From contig JAKOGH010000835.1 of the NCBI GenBank assembly GCA_024811115.1, positions 124,001-188,000 on the forward strand: a DNA stretch of 64,000 nucleotides, given 5' to 3'. Below are positions 34,339 to 45,600 of this stretch, one piece after another. Both the position numbers and the translations under genes were made by a program. Origin of the DNA: Terana coerulea (lineage: Eukaryota; Basidiomycota; Agaricomycetes; Polyporales; Phanerochaetaceae). The notes under the pieces are model-generated. The model ran no database searches. It saw only the letters and a program-made list of their open reading frames with translations, and was not told the origin of the DNA. The stretch's first letter is position 1; every line of letters begins with the position of its first letter.

Positions 34339-36288
34339 TCAGGGAGAGTGGTCCGTTAATCGATGCGCATAATGCCACGGACCGCCAAATCTAACCTCGG
34401 GTAGGTGGATCTCGTCAAGCTCGAGCCCATCCTCATGCTCAAAATTCCGAGCGCCATTTGCCGAAGCTCCACGGGTACGCCCTCCGGCAAAGCCCAATGT
34501 TGGAATCATTCTGTTTTTGATCAACTTTTTCCACGGACTCTCGGACGAAAAGGCAACGTCGACTTCCTCGAGCGAGGCGCCGCGCGTTTCGGGTTGGAAC
34601 GCCAGGCAAACGAGCGTCGTCACCAGCGAGCAGCCTCCGAAGAGGAAGTACGGCCCCGACGTCGACTTCGCCAGGAAGAGGGGTGTCGAGAACGCGATGA
34701 GCCAGTTCACAACCTTACACCACCAGTCAACGATAATTACCAGTCACTAAATCTTACCACGTACCCAGTTTGCGCATTGCCCAAGGCTACTGACCACAGC
34801 GCGTGTACGCGTAGGCTGAATCTCACTCGTGATGATGCGCACGGAGATCGCCCAGGTGCAAGTGTAGGCGATGACGAACACGTAGATCAGCGCGACGACG
34901 GTCCATTTGCCGGCCTGGGCGTCCGTGGCGCCCGAGGCATACAAAGTACCCATGAGCAGCATGGACAGGGCGATGACTGACCCGCCATTGATCATGGATG
35001 GCCGACGGCCCCCTAACATCGCTACCAATTTAGCAGCCGAAGCCAGTAGCATACGGGTAACACTCACAAGTATCAGTGAAGAATTGGCAGAGGACGGTAA
35101 ATACTACGAGAACGATTCCTGACACGCCTGACGCAATGAACGAGGAAGTGTTGCCCGAAAGCCCGGCTTGTGAGAAGAGCACTGGAGCGTACTAACCAGT
35201 GGGTTAGCCAAAAATCCATCCTCGTAATCTACCGAATAGGCGACACTTACGTAGAGAACGCCATCTATGCCCGAAGCCTGCTGCATCGCTGATAAGAAGA
35301 CTCCAAGGGCGGTACGCGCACGGAAACCTATCCTCCACATGAGCTGCGCCTCGGTCCAAAAGTTTCCCTTGGGAGCCTCCTCACGCTCCGTGTTCTCCTC
35401 AGTCTTCTCAATATCAGCGAGATTGACACCAAGCTTCTCCCACGCAGCACGAGCTTCGTGGTGCCGTCCCACGTGGTGCAACCAGCGAGGCGAATGTGGT
35501 AAGAACGGGCAGCCCACGGCGAGAAGGGCAGACGCGGTGGCTTGCATCCCAAGAGGGAACCGCCAGGACAATGACGATTGAATACGGGATGTGCCGTAGC
35601 AGGTAAAATACCCTGTAAAAACAAGAAATTCAGCCCCTTCGCGACAAGCTTTAAATATCATGCAAAATCACTCACCAGACGCAATGCCCATCGTAATGAA
35701 TAGTTGCACCACGGTGCCCAATCGTCCTCGCGAAGATGCCGGCGCAATCTCAATCGTGTAAACGGTGATTGCAGACAAGAAAAGACCTTCACCGACGCCC
35801 GCAATGCATCTTCCGACGAACAGTTGCGGTAGCGCACCAGCAGCACACGCGATCGCGCTGCCAGCAGCGAAAATAATGGCTCCCAGCGCGATCGTCCTCG
35901 TCCGCGAGATCTTGTTCGACAGCGGGCCCGAGACGAGCGACGCGAGCGAGGCCGTCAGGAGTATCGACGAGACGATCAGGCCCTGGATGGTCGGGTCGAT
36001 GCTATGATCCTTGAAGAAGTGGTGCTGGAATTGCGGCATAACTGTCATGGGGCCGATGCTGCCTGTGTCGAAGCCAAAGCAGAGCCCACCAATCGCCGTG
36101 AACACGGTGCATAGCACATAGTTGGGGATGTACGACCATGATTTAAAGATACGGGTGTTCAACTGGCGTGTGCTTCGCAGTAGCCGTCGCCCTGTCTCGA
36201 CAGATGCCAGTGCATTATCATCTGAGACTTGGTTGAGAGGAAAGCACGGCTGTTCGACCGTTTGCCTTGGTTCTTCAGAAATATCCAT
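34339..36288 (-). CDS. MFS sugar transporter
   Basis: A hexose or related sugar transporter of 576 residues in the plasma membrane. Five exons agree in phase: 36288-35676, 35612-35251, 35191-35068, 35021-34765 and 34713-34339. After a polar N-terminus the twelve-helix core begins at SYIPNYVLCTVFTAIGGLCF. Family marks are GRCIAGVGEGLFLSAITVY (helix 4), SWRFPLGMQ, QQASGIDGVLYYAP (helix 7, the QQxxGxxxxxYY motif in a close form) and QPETRGASLEEVD, the PETRG sequence after helix 12. A 60-residue charged cytosolic tail follows. The spacing to the cysteine-rich gene and the divergent start from Aurora kinase give no hint of the substrate. Confidence 0.88.
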
Positions 36289-36793
36289 GGTGTGAGATCA
36301 TGAGAGGCGAAGGCAAGTCGAGCCCGCCAGCTATGATGCTTACTACGTTCAGCGCTTCTGGTAGCTCCTATCGCAGGTGATGATGGCGAAGTCGAGAAGT
36401 CATGAAGACCTCCAGTGCATTGAAACTGTCAGCACAAGAGTTATAAAAACTGTAGTGCGTTTTGAACGTTGAACCCTGCAAGCAGAGCTTGAATCACATA
36501 CAGATTAAGGTCTGTTCGGCGGGTAGCTCCTGGTTGAAAGCGAACCACAGCTCATGCCATTTGAAACAGCGTCGGGGTTTTCCGATGAAGCTAGCCAATA
36601 GGAATCCGTTCCGTCGCTAAGATGTGATTTGAGCGGGGATTGCGGGAGGTGAATCTGTGCGGGATCGTAAAAGTTTCGGACATCAATAAAACGCTCACGA
36701 GCACGTGGTCTGCGCGCCCCGACGCGCTTGGTTCGAGTTCAAGTTGGCTCTGCCTCCACCACGTCTTCCCCCGCGAAACCTCACAAATCCGAC
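36289..36793. promoter_or_regulatory. Divergent promoter, sugar transporter and Aurora kinase
   Basis: The two start codons are 505 bases apart and face away from each other. An open stretch just upstream of 36794 (in frame, with no ATG near) means that a small upstream Aurora exon cannot be ruled out. No named site was recognised. Confidence 0.35.
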
Positions 36794-38207
36794 ATGACCT
36801 CTGTCGGCGCAGTAACGAGGCAGATCGCTGCTCTCGAGATCTCCTCCAAGCCGAATACGACAAGGCCAGCAGGAGCTACCCACCAGAAGAAACCAAGTCG
36901 TGACGGACAGGCTGTTTCCAAGCTACTCACCAAATATGCTGCGCCTCATCCCCCACCAGCGGCCATCCAGAAGTCTACATCTTCCTCTTCATTAGCGGCG
37001 AAGTCAACTGCCAGACCCGCTTCGCCAACGAAGAAGACCGCCCCCACCCCCGCCGCCGCACCGTCCCAGTCCCAGCCAGCAGCAATAGACATCGGACGGT
37101 ATGACGGAGGGTTTGAGATCGACAACGAGAACAGAGGAGAGAAGGTCTTTGGAGAGGCTGCAGAACAGCTTGCGTTGGACTCTAGCGTTGCACGGTGAGC
37201 ATGGTTGTCGTGGCTGCCGCCGGGCAAGGCCTAACCACCTCACCAGGTATCGCCCAACCCGAGAATGGCACCTGACCGACTTTGACATTGGTCGGCCATT
37301 AGGAAAGGGCAAATTCGGACGTGTGTATATGGTCCGAACAAAAACCGAGCCCCACTACATCCTCGCCCTTAAGTGTCTGTACAAGTCCGAGATCGTCCAA
37401 TCCAAAGTTGAGAAGCAAATCCGGAGAGAAATCGAGATACAACAGAACCTGCGACACCCCAACGTCCTCCGACTGTACGGCTACTTCCACGACGAGAAAC
37501 GTATATTCCTGATGCTCGAGTTCGCTGGCAAGGGCGAACTCTACAAGCAGCTTACCAAGCATGGACGCTTCTCGGAGCGACGGAGTGCTTCCTATATTGA
37601 CCAAATGGCGGATGCTCTGATCTACCTCCACGCAAAACATGTGATTCACCGCGACATCAAGCCCGAGAACCTGCTCCTGGGCATCAACGGCGAGCTCAAG
37701 ATTGGCGACTTCGGCTGGAGCGTGCACGCCCCTGGAAACCGGAGGAAGACGCTGTGCGGCACGCTCGACTATCTCCCGCCGGAGATGGTGGAGGGCAAGG
37801 AGCACTCTGAGAAGGTCGACTACTGGGCGTTGGGTGTCCTCACGTACGAGTTCATCTGTGGCGCACCTCCATTCGAGGACTTGAGCGGATACAACGGTAT
37901 GTCCCCTAGTTATATGGCTGTGGACAGACGGACGCTGATGAGTATTTCGATGCAGCGACATACAAACGCATTGCCCGGGTCGACCTCAATATCCCTAAGG
38001 GCGTGTCCCCTGAGGCAAGAGACCTCATCAAGAAGGTCCGTCTTTGCATGTCGTATCTCTGGGTTGTGCTCACTGAGACGTTTACAGCTACTCCAATACG
38101 ACCCTGAGAAGCGCTTGCCGCTCAGCGACGTGCGCAAGCACCCGTGGATTGTTTCCAACCGCGCGAGGACGAGCGCAGCCACCGCCGCCGCACGCGCGAG
38201 TTCATGA
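36794..38207 (+). CDS. Aurora-type mitotic Ser/Thr kinase (Ipl1/Ark1)
   Basis: The chromosomal-passenger kinase that corrects kinetochore attachment and drives mitosis. It has 416 residues in four exons with agreeing phases: 36794-37194, 37247-37896, 37956-38035 and 38088-38207. The N-terminal 130 residues are a disordered, Ala- and Pro-rich extension. The kinase domain (about 142-395) shows [15 protein letters not shown] with Lys about 176, [25 protein letters not shown] and the Aurora activation loop [16 protein letters not shown] with its phospho-threonine, then [16 protein letters not shown]. It is complete, in frame and single-copy in the window. The ATG at 36794 is the first in frame after the upstream open stretch. 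Confidence 0.9.
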
Positions 38208-39132
38208 TGACCCCCCCCCATCCCCGATTTTGCACTCCTCAGGACATTGTTTCTTCCGATCTCCTGCTTACGGTACCCTGCATTGTACGAACAGCCACAT
38301 GATATCTATAATGTCGTTCATACCCACCTCATTACCAAGCGCCCATGGCTCACGGGCTGCCTCGGAGTGCTTGCTTTGTATGCCCGAGGAACGACGACAT
38401 ACCGTCTGCTTCATTCTTAACAGGGGCTATCGTCGCCCCGAATGACAGGTCAATTGTCGTGGTTGTCATGGCCTGCGAGCGGGTGCGCCCAGACAATTGG
38501 CGTACTCGGCCGCCCGCGAACCTTGAGAGCGTGCCCGTAGCCGCACTGCCTATTCCTGCCCTCCCGTGTGCTAAGGCTCGTGGGCGGGTGGCGTAAGTTC
38601 GCCATGGCCCCGTACCCTCGGTCCCGTATACCCCGTCGCGTACCTGTAGCGACATGTACCAGTGATGCGCCATACACTGAGACAGCATGCGTTCGAGTCC
38701 TGGAAGCGCGGTGTAATAGGTTTCCACAGTTACGATGCAGACAATAGCTATTATGCCGTCTGAAGCAGGGTCGTGCATCGACGCAGAGAACTTGTATAAG
38801 AGCACAATGAGATCCATGTTTTGAGATAGCAACCAGCCTCTCGGTCTGTCGAACCTTGTTCGAAGGACGGCGACTGGACGGACATGAAGACGGGACGCTC
38901 TATGGAGGGGCACTTGCGGAGAGCTCGCCGCTATGGGTAGATGTACACTGTATAAGTCCGTGTACGTCTGCTCATAGCAACACTGCTTTCTTGCGGTGTC
39001 CGGGAGGATGGCGGTCTCCATTCTTTACGGCGCAGACTGGATAGTATAGCAAAGCCTCGCAGTTGCATGTCAAGCATTAAATGTGGCAAGAATGTTTAGG
39101 TTGCGAACATCATGGCATACATCGTTTTAGCA
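38208..39132. other. Convergent spacer with one unassigned ORF
   Basis: Between the 3' ends of Aurora kinase and pectinesterase. A 223-codon ORF from ATG 39021 to 38350 (-) is open but resembles nothing known and has no clear domain, signal or repeat; it may be chance in GC-rich DNA. A run of nine C lies at 38211-38219. Confidence 0.3.
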
Positions 39133-40732
39133 TTAGACTTGGTACGAGAAATCGATCCACTGCGGCGTCTCTAGAAATACCTTCTCGAGCGTGAAATCCT
39201 CAGCTGCGCCTACGCTGAGGATATGGTCGGAGACTCGCTCTGAAGTGTTGCCCCCAGGACCTGGTGCGTACAGTCAGGGATAGCTCCATCTCAGCAGGCG
39301 CGAGCGACATACCGAAGGAGTCAAATTCTGCATAGAACGTAGTATTCGCGATAACAGGTCTGGAGGATAGTGTCAGTCACTGGCCTATGCAGGAAGGCAT
39401 GCTGGCAGACCTTGCGCTGTCAAATGGCTTGAAGCCTACCGGTGTAACACTTTCGTCCATATAAGTGCGCAAGAACACTGTTGTTGCCAAATCATTCCAA
39501 GGACGGCCTGAGGCACGAAGGTTAGCAATATTCACAATCAAACAAAATGTATATACCGAGGAAGCATTGGTCTGTTGTAACTGTTGTAGCGTTGGCATCC
39601 GGAGACTAAACCATCCTAGTAAGTTCCTGTAGCTCGAAAATCTGGAAAAACATAGGCACTTACTCGGATGATTCGGGAATCTGAGATGTAAGCCCCATAG
39701 CGGTTACCAGGCGCGTCGGTTAGGTTGGTGCCCTTCCATGCAACGATGCCGCCGCCGCACGCCTCGATTTGCTAGCGTTACGTGCTCAAACCATCTGTCA
39801 AACTTTGAGTCAGAGGTATGAGAAAAATGCCGTGAAATAAGCAAGCCATACGCAGTACCAAAGCCGAAGAGGTCTATCGCAATAAATCTGTCAGCACGCG
39901 AGTCTTGACACTGTGACTGCGGAAAGCTCACAATCAGTCTGACCAAAAATGATGCTGTCCACGACGTAAGTGCTGGCGTTGCGGCCGGTATACCACGTGT
40001 CCTGGTAGCTCGCAAACGTGCATCCGTAGAACGACGCATTTGCGTACGAGATGTCCGTCACCAGCGCCTGCGAGATGGAGAAGTCCGCCGCGCGGTTCTG
40101 GAAGTCGATGTTGTACGCCTTGAAGTCCTTGTTCCCGAACAGAGGCTGCAGCGGCGCGCCAGTGGGGCCTGCGCCAATCAATGAGGCGTTGAACGACGGC
40201 GCAACGGTGAGGACAGCGCTTTGGGCGTCGTCTATCCCGTTTGCCACAAAGATGTTGTTCCAAATTTGAACGAGGTTGCGGGTGGAGCTGTTTCCAGAAG
40301 GATTGAAAGCGGTGTTTACGTCGAGCTGACCCTGTGATCCCATTAAGTGACAAAATAGGTTGAAGAAGCTTATAACTGACTAATAATGTCAGCGGGCCTT
40401 GTCTGGTAACATTCACCACTTCATTGTATTCGCCTTGACCGATGAGGATCGTAGCTTCTCCCTCGTTTGGCCTGGGATGTTCGAGGTGAGAAGCTAAAGA
40501 GGGGTGTGTCAGCATGCACTAAGACTCACAATGACTGTACGGCCTCCTGGACACCCGCAAAGTGTGCATCCAAGCTAGTTTGAGAAACGAACAAGGTCCC
40601 TGGCGGGCAACCTATCAACGGTGACACGCCTGCCGGCTTCTGGAGCTGGCAAAGTAAAAATCGCGGTGACAAAGCCCGAGCAGATACCGCCAAGAGCAGC
40701 AGAGCATGAGCTGCGTAGAGCGTCTTGTACAT
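39133..40732 (-). CDS. Secreted pectinesterase (CE8), one frame break
   Basis: A carbohydrate esterase family 8 enzyme that removes methyl groups from pectin. The ATG at 40732 begins a signal peptide (MYKTLYAAHALLLLAVSARA). Family motifs are seen in order: QALVTDISYANASFYGCTF, YQDTWYTGRNA with the first catalytic Asp region, FGQTDYLFGFGTA (Asp at the exon join near 39930), and GRPWNDLATTVFLRTYMDE (the Arg and Trp of the RPW motif). The 3' exons spell NTTFYAEFDSFGPGG and end TPQWIDFSYQV with TAA at 39133-39135. At 39762-39763 the frame needs one base fewer: before it reads WFEHVTLANR, after it ACGGGIVAWKGTN, both family-like. The active-site region is upstream of this break. At least seven introns are needed. 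Confidence 0.85.
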
Positions 40733-42607
40733 TCTTCGAGGTGGTGCTCCCACTTACGCACAAGTGGTCGAGACCCTCCAAACTGCCTTATAACTGTGTC
40801 TCTTGCGGCCCGGGCGAACCCGTGAAGGTACCAGCTGAGCATGGGCCCCACAGCTGGAAGATGGTCACCAGGCGTTGAGTTATACCTTGAACTGTATAGG
40901 GTATTACAGACACACGGTGAGCCTTTCATTTGGTGTGAAGTGGGTGAATGCGCACCTCGGCCTGAGGTAGACTCGCTGGCGGACTTAGCTCTGACCTGAG
41001 CCTACTTTGAACGAGTTTTACCAGCATTGCACAGGCGCGCAAAGTGCAAGGCGTCCTGGTTGCAAAAAGACCAATCATTACAGAACAATGCTCCTGCATC
41101 CCGTCAATGTATAACGCTTGTTGCGAGTACTTGATGTAGACGAGCGGCGGGAGGAGATGAGCTCGGTAAATGCCGAATGGGAACGACGCGCATCACTGCC
41201 CGATGTGGAATTAACAGAAAGTCCGGCCGGCTGGGGCTCCCGTTCGCGGAACATGTTCCGAACGTGTTCGCGAACGGCTGCCCTAATCTGGGGGCTAGGC
41301 GTGACGATGACCGTTGTCGTGTGTGACCCACCTTTGGTTGGCTACCTTGGGCAGTCGCGTACAGTTTAGCGTGGCCTCCAAGTTCCCTCGGGCGCGGCGA
41401 ACCTCGACGTTCATTGCTACGCCAAGCGCTTAACCCGCAAAACTTACTGACTACAACTCAGCTCTTCACCGCAGCGTACTGTGCTGAGAATCGCGAAGTG
41501 GCCCCTCGCGCCGGTGCTCAACTTGAAGGGCCACAATCACTGCGAGGTAGACCGCTAGAGTGATTAACATCTCAAGGCGTGGGCCCGCTATATCGAGGAT
41601 AAATGAGTCTGCAACTAACTGACTATTACGGTCTGTAGAACATTACTTACCGGGGAATAAAGCGAGTGAACGCCTGGTCATTGGCCTTGAAAAGCCTTTG
41701 TCACGACAATAGGTCACGGTGGCCGTCACCGTGACCGTCACCCTTGTTCGCGAACAAACCTCCCAGCCGTCCGGACGTTCTCAGTTATTTGCACCGTGCG
41801 AATATTTAACGGAAGTAAATCTATGATCGAGCTGGCCTTGAATCGATAGTCTGCTGGCACTCTGAGGTGCGACACAAAGGATTGAAGAGTAATCGTAGCG
41901 AGTAGAGCAGGGTATAAATATTTGTCAATGGTAGGTACGAATCGTACTGAGCATAAAGAGGAGGGGAGAGGCGGGAAGAGGCGGGAAGAGAGACACCGAC
42001 GTGGCGAAATATCTTTAGACGCCTAACGGGAAACGCCGCGCCACAAGGACTACAGCCGTTTGGGAAAGGATTCGGGTAATTGGGCCGCGGTCCCAAATAT
42101 TGGGGATCTAGCAATGGGTGCAGGTATAGATGCGCCCATAATGTGAGCAGTTCATACGATCCTTCACGCAAACTATATCACGCCATAGAAGGACAGTAGT
42201 CTGTTGGATAAGAAATGAAGGAATTTCTGCCTATGAGCTGACACACTGTGTAACTTGAAGCTGCCTAATGTCCACCCAAGAAACCGCAATAGTGCTACCA
42301 GAAATACAACAAATTACACGGCACCGCGTAAGACTTAGAATTATACATAATACGACAGCTCGGGGGCAGGAATATTCCAGCGTGTATTGTTGCGCCTGTC
42401 CGCCCGAGCCGCGCTACAGTATTTCCGTGGACGAATGTTCGCCGGAATCGAAACCAACATGGGGCGAGACGCGAATAAACATATTGCATGCGAGTGAGAT
42501 GGAATGCGATGTGATGTGCTATGATGGAAATGGTTGTTGAGAGAGCAAGGACAAGGCTATGCAGATGAAGGTTGGTTGTTCGGTATGATGCAGGGGTTGG
42601 GGTATCG
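40733..42607. other. Gene-free region with palindromes
   Basis: About 1.9 kb between the pectinesterase start and the phytochrome 3' end. It holds the pectinesterase promoter. From 41240 to 41280 two palindromes stand close together, GGAACATGTTCC and GTTCGCGAAC; GTTCGCGAAC recurs near 41748, next to a GGTCACGGTG inverse pair at about 41710-41735. The region 41200-41760 may be a small inverted element, but no target duplication was found. Confidence 0.4.
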
Positions 42608-45600
42608 TCACGGGCTGTCGCTTGATGGCGGTGCAGAATACACGGGCAGTGAGAGCCAGCCGCCCATTTCCCAGCTGCACCCTGCCTGGTACACATCCCT
42701 CTCGCGCTGATCGGGATTGGTGACGCCCTTGAGGATGATGCGCAGTCGTTTGAAGTCGATCGGCTTCAGGATCCAACCGTCGATGCCGAGGTTGTACATG
42801 TCAGACCGTTGGGCCTCAAGAAGAGATGCTGAGACCGCGAAGATGGGAAGGCGACCGTTGAGCTGGTAGGATAGACGATCCGGCATTGGATCCTTGCTTT
42901 CCTGCTCGAGTGCCCGGATCCGCTCCGTCGCCTCGTAGCCGTTCAGCAACGGCATCCTGCACGAACGAAATCAGGAAGCGGCCCATCGGAAAGTACATAT
43001 AAACACGCACTGGATATCCATGAGAACGCAGTCAAAGTCTCGGTCGGACTCTATCATCTCGAGGCCTTCCTGCCCATTCGTGGTGTTCACCACTATGTGG
43101 CCGTCGATGGCGAGACGCTTGGCCAAGATGGTCCGATTGATGTCGTTATCCTGCAGACCGATGTTAGACCAAGTGCCGCGGAACGGCATCGCTAGAAAGA
43201 CTCGCCTCTACGATGAGGACCCGTAGCTGTACTGGAGGAACCGAATCCGATGAGACGATGGGCTCGAGTCTCGTTCGGCTGGCCTTCTTAAGTAACCCTA
43301 CATGGGACGAACCCTCCAAGCTCGGGGTACCCGACTTCAACCGGCGCGGGGATTTGGTGCCAATCGCGGCTGGAGTGCTCCTCGCGGAAACAGGCGTGCT
43401 CGGGGAGCCCGTTAGCGGGTGTGCCTGTTCCCGCAAAGCCTGCACCAGCGACTCGATCTCTTCCGTTGATCCTCGACTATTCGTACGGGAGCGTTGAGAC
43501 GAACCGCTTCCGGCGTCGCTCCCTGTTGCGAACGGGATCAAGAACGAGAACTGGCTTCCTTCATTGATTTTGGAATCAACTCGGAGTTGCCCGCCCAGCT
43601 GCTCCACAATCCGAGCGACCACGGCCAAGCCCAGGCCCAGGCCTTTGGGCTCTTCCGGAGTGGCAGGCGGTGCAGCCTCTACCTGCTCAAACTCCCTGAA
43701 GATACTCTCGAGCTTATCGGAGGAGATGCCGCATCCTGTATCAGAAACAACGATCTCGATGGCGACATTCCCAGTATTACGGAGACCTTCAGGCTCTGCA
43801 TAGGCGTGAGCCAGAACCTTGATAGTGCCCTCCTGAGTGTACTTGACTGTGCCAGCCAGTCAGATTGTTACCGATAACAGCGGGAAAATACACCCACGAG
43901 CATTAGCGGTCAGATTTGCGATGACCGTCCGAATCTTCCTGGCGTCCCCAATTACGGTCCTGGGACAGTTACCTGTTTCCACCATGAACCCAAGACCTCG
44001 CCGACTGGCTTCGTTTCTGTAGACCTGTGTGGCATCCGCAACGACGTTGTGCAAGTCGAACGGTTCGTTGAACGACGTTTCACCGCCGCTCTCCAAACGG
44101 GTGAGATCCTGGAATGACGAATCAGTATCCCTTTCACAATGGCCCCCAGTTGACCGATGCGCACCAGTAGGTCGTTGATAGTGAAGAGCAGACTCTTCGA
44201 GGCAGCGTGCGACTGACTGAGATTCTCACGAGTCTCAATATCCAAGTGACCGTTCAGAGCAAGCTCAAGGTAGCTGAGAGAAGGGGGAGAATCAACAGAC
44301 AGTAAGATGTTGTACCATCTGTACGTACTTGATGATATGGTTCAAGGGAGTCCGAACTGCATCACATGATTAGGTCAATCTCAATTTAGCGACAGTAAAC
44401 CTCTTACCTTCATGGCTTGCATTGGACAACAAGATGTTGGTCAACTTCGTTGTTTGCAAAGCAGACTCTTTCTGCCTCCAGACTTCAATGAACTGCAGAC
44501 GAGATTAGCGACGGCAGAATGCTGACTAGCCGGTCAACTTACCTTGCCGTAGACCAAGGCAAGAACACCTGCAGTCTCCAAATGCTCCTCGGACCACGCT
44601 CTGCACCGTCCGGCGACAGTCTGCGACCACATCTTGAACGACGTTCTGGGCTCGAGAAAACCCTTGGCACCAGGTTCCTTGAATGGCCTACCCGCCCAGT
44701 TGACTTGTCGTGGTTGGCCTTTCCGTAAAAAGGCGATGAAGTCACCGCCACCAACCGACAAAGGGACATAAAGCAGTCCGGCGATGACCTCCAAGCCGGT
44801 AGACAGGTGAAGGTCTGGGTAGTCGACGGTAACAGCTTGCGAAACTTGGAGTGTGCTAGAAAATGCATTGTTAGGCACGCTGTAACTGGTTCATTATGTA
44901 TGTATTACCTGTACTGCTTCAGGCGAAGATACTCGGCGACCACCAAGATCTCTTGCCCGTGCTCGTTGGGGCCCAAAATCTTTGCACCTTCGCCAATGAC
45001 CAGCACTCCACAGTCCGCGTCAAACAGGCCGAGCAAGTCGTTTGCATCAGACACAATGTAACCCGACGGGTGTGGATCGGTGGGCATTGTGTTGATCTGA
45101 GTGAGGGTTAGACATTTAGACACCTAGGATGCCTCGAAGAGAAGGCGTGCATACCAGTTTACGAGTGTGGAGCCGTTGGGCATAGCTGAGGCGTTCCACG
45201 TTCCGCGATATCGATTGGCTGAGAAGACGGAGCATTTGCCGAACGGGAAACGACACCCGCATCCCATGTGGACCGTACGAATGACAAGCAACAAGACCCC
45301 ATAGCTGACCGAACGCCATGATAGACTGTGCACAAAAATTATGAAATTGTGAGCGCTGCAGCGGAAGTGGTGGTACTTACCACCGACATCGAGGCCCTGA
45401 CACCCATGTTTCCAAGATCTGCGAGCGTGTAAGTAACGGCGCCGATCACGCAACTCCAGAAATACTTACACTTTATGTGGATTGGGCTCATCGCGCGGAG
45501 GTAACAGTGAGTCATGTCCTACAAAAGTTTAAGATGCGGGGTCAATCACGTAGTCTGGTCACACACAAGAGGAGTGTCCAAGTCTCTCTTGCTTCGTATC

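Noticed and set aside
38350..39021. 223-codon minus-strand ORF
   Set aside because: Open, but with no family resemblance and no intron structure in a genome where nearly all genes are split; recorded as an unassigned ORF in a spacer rather than as a gene.
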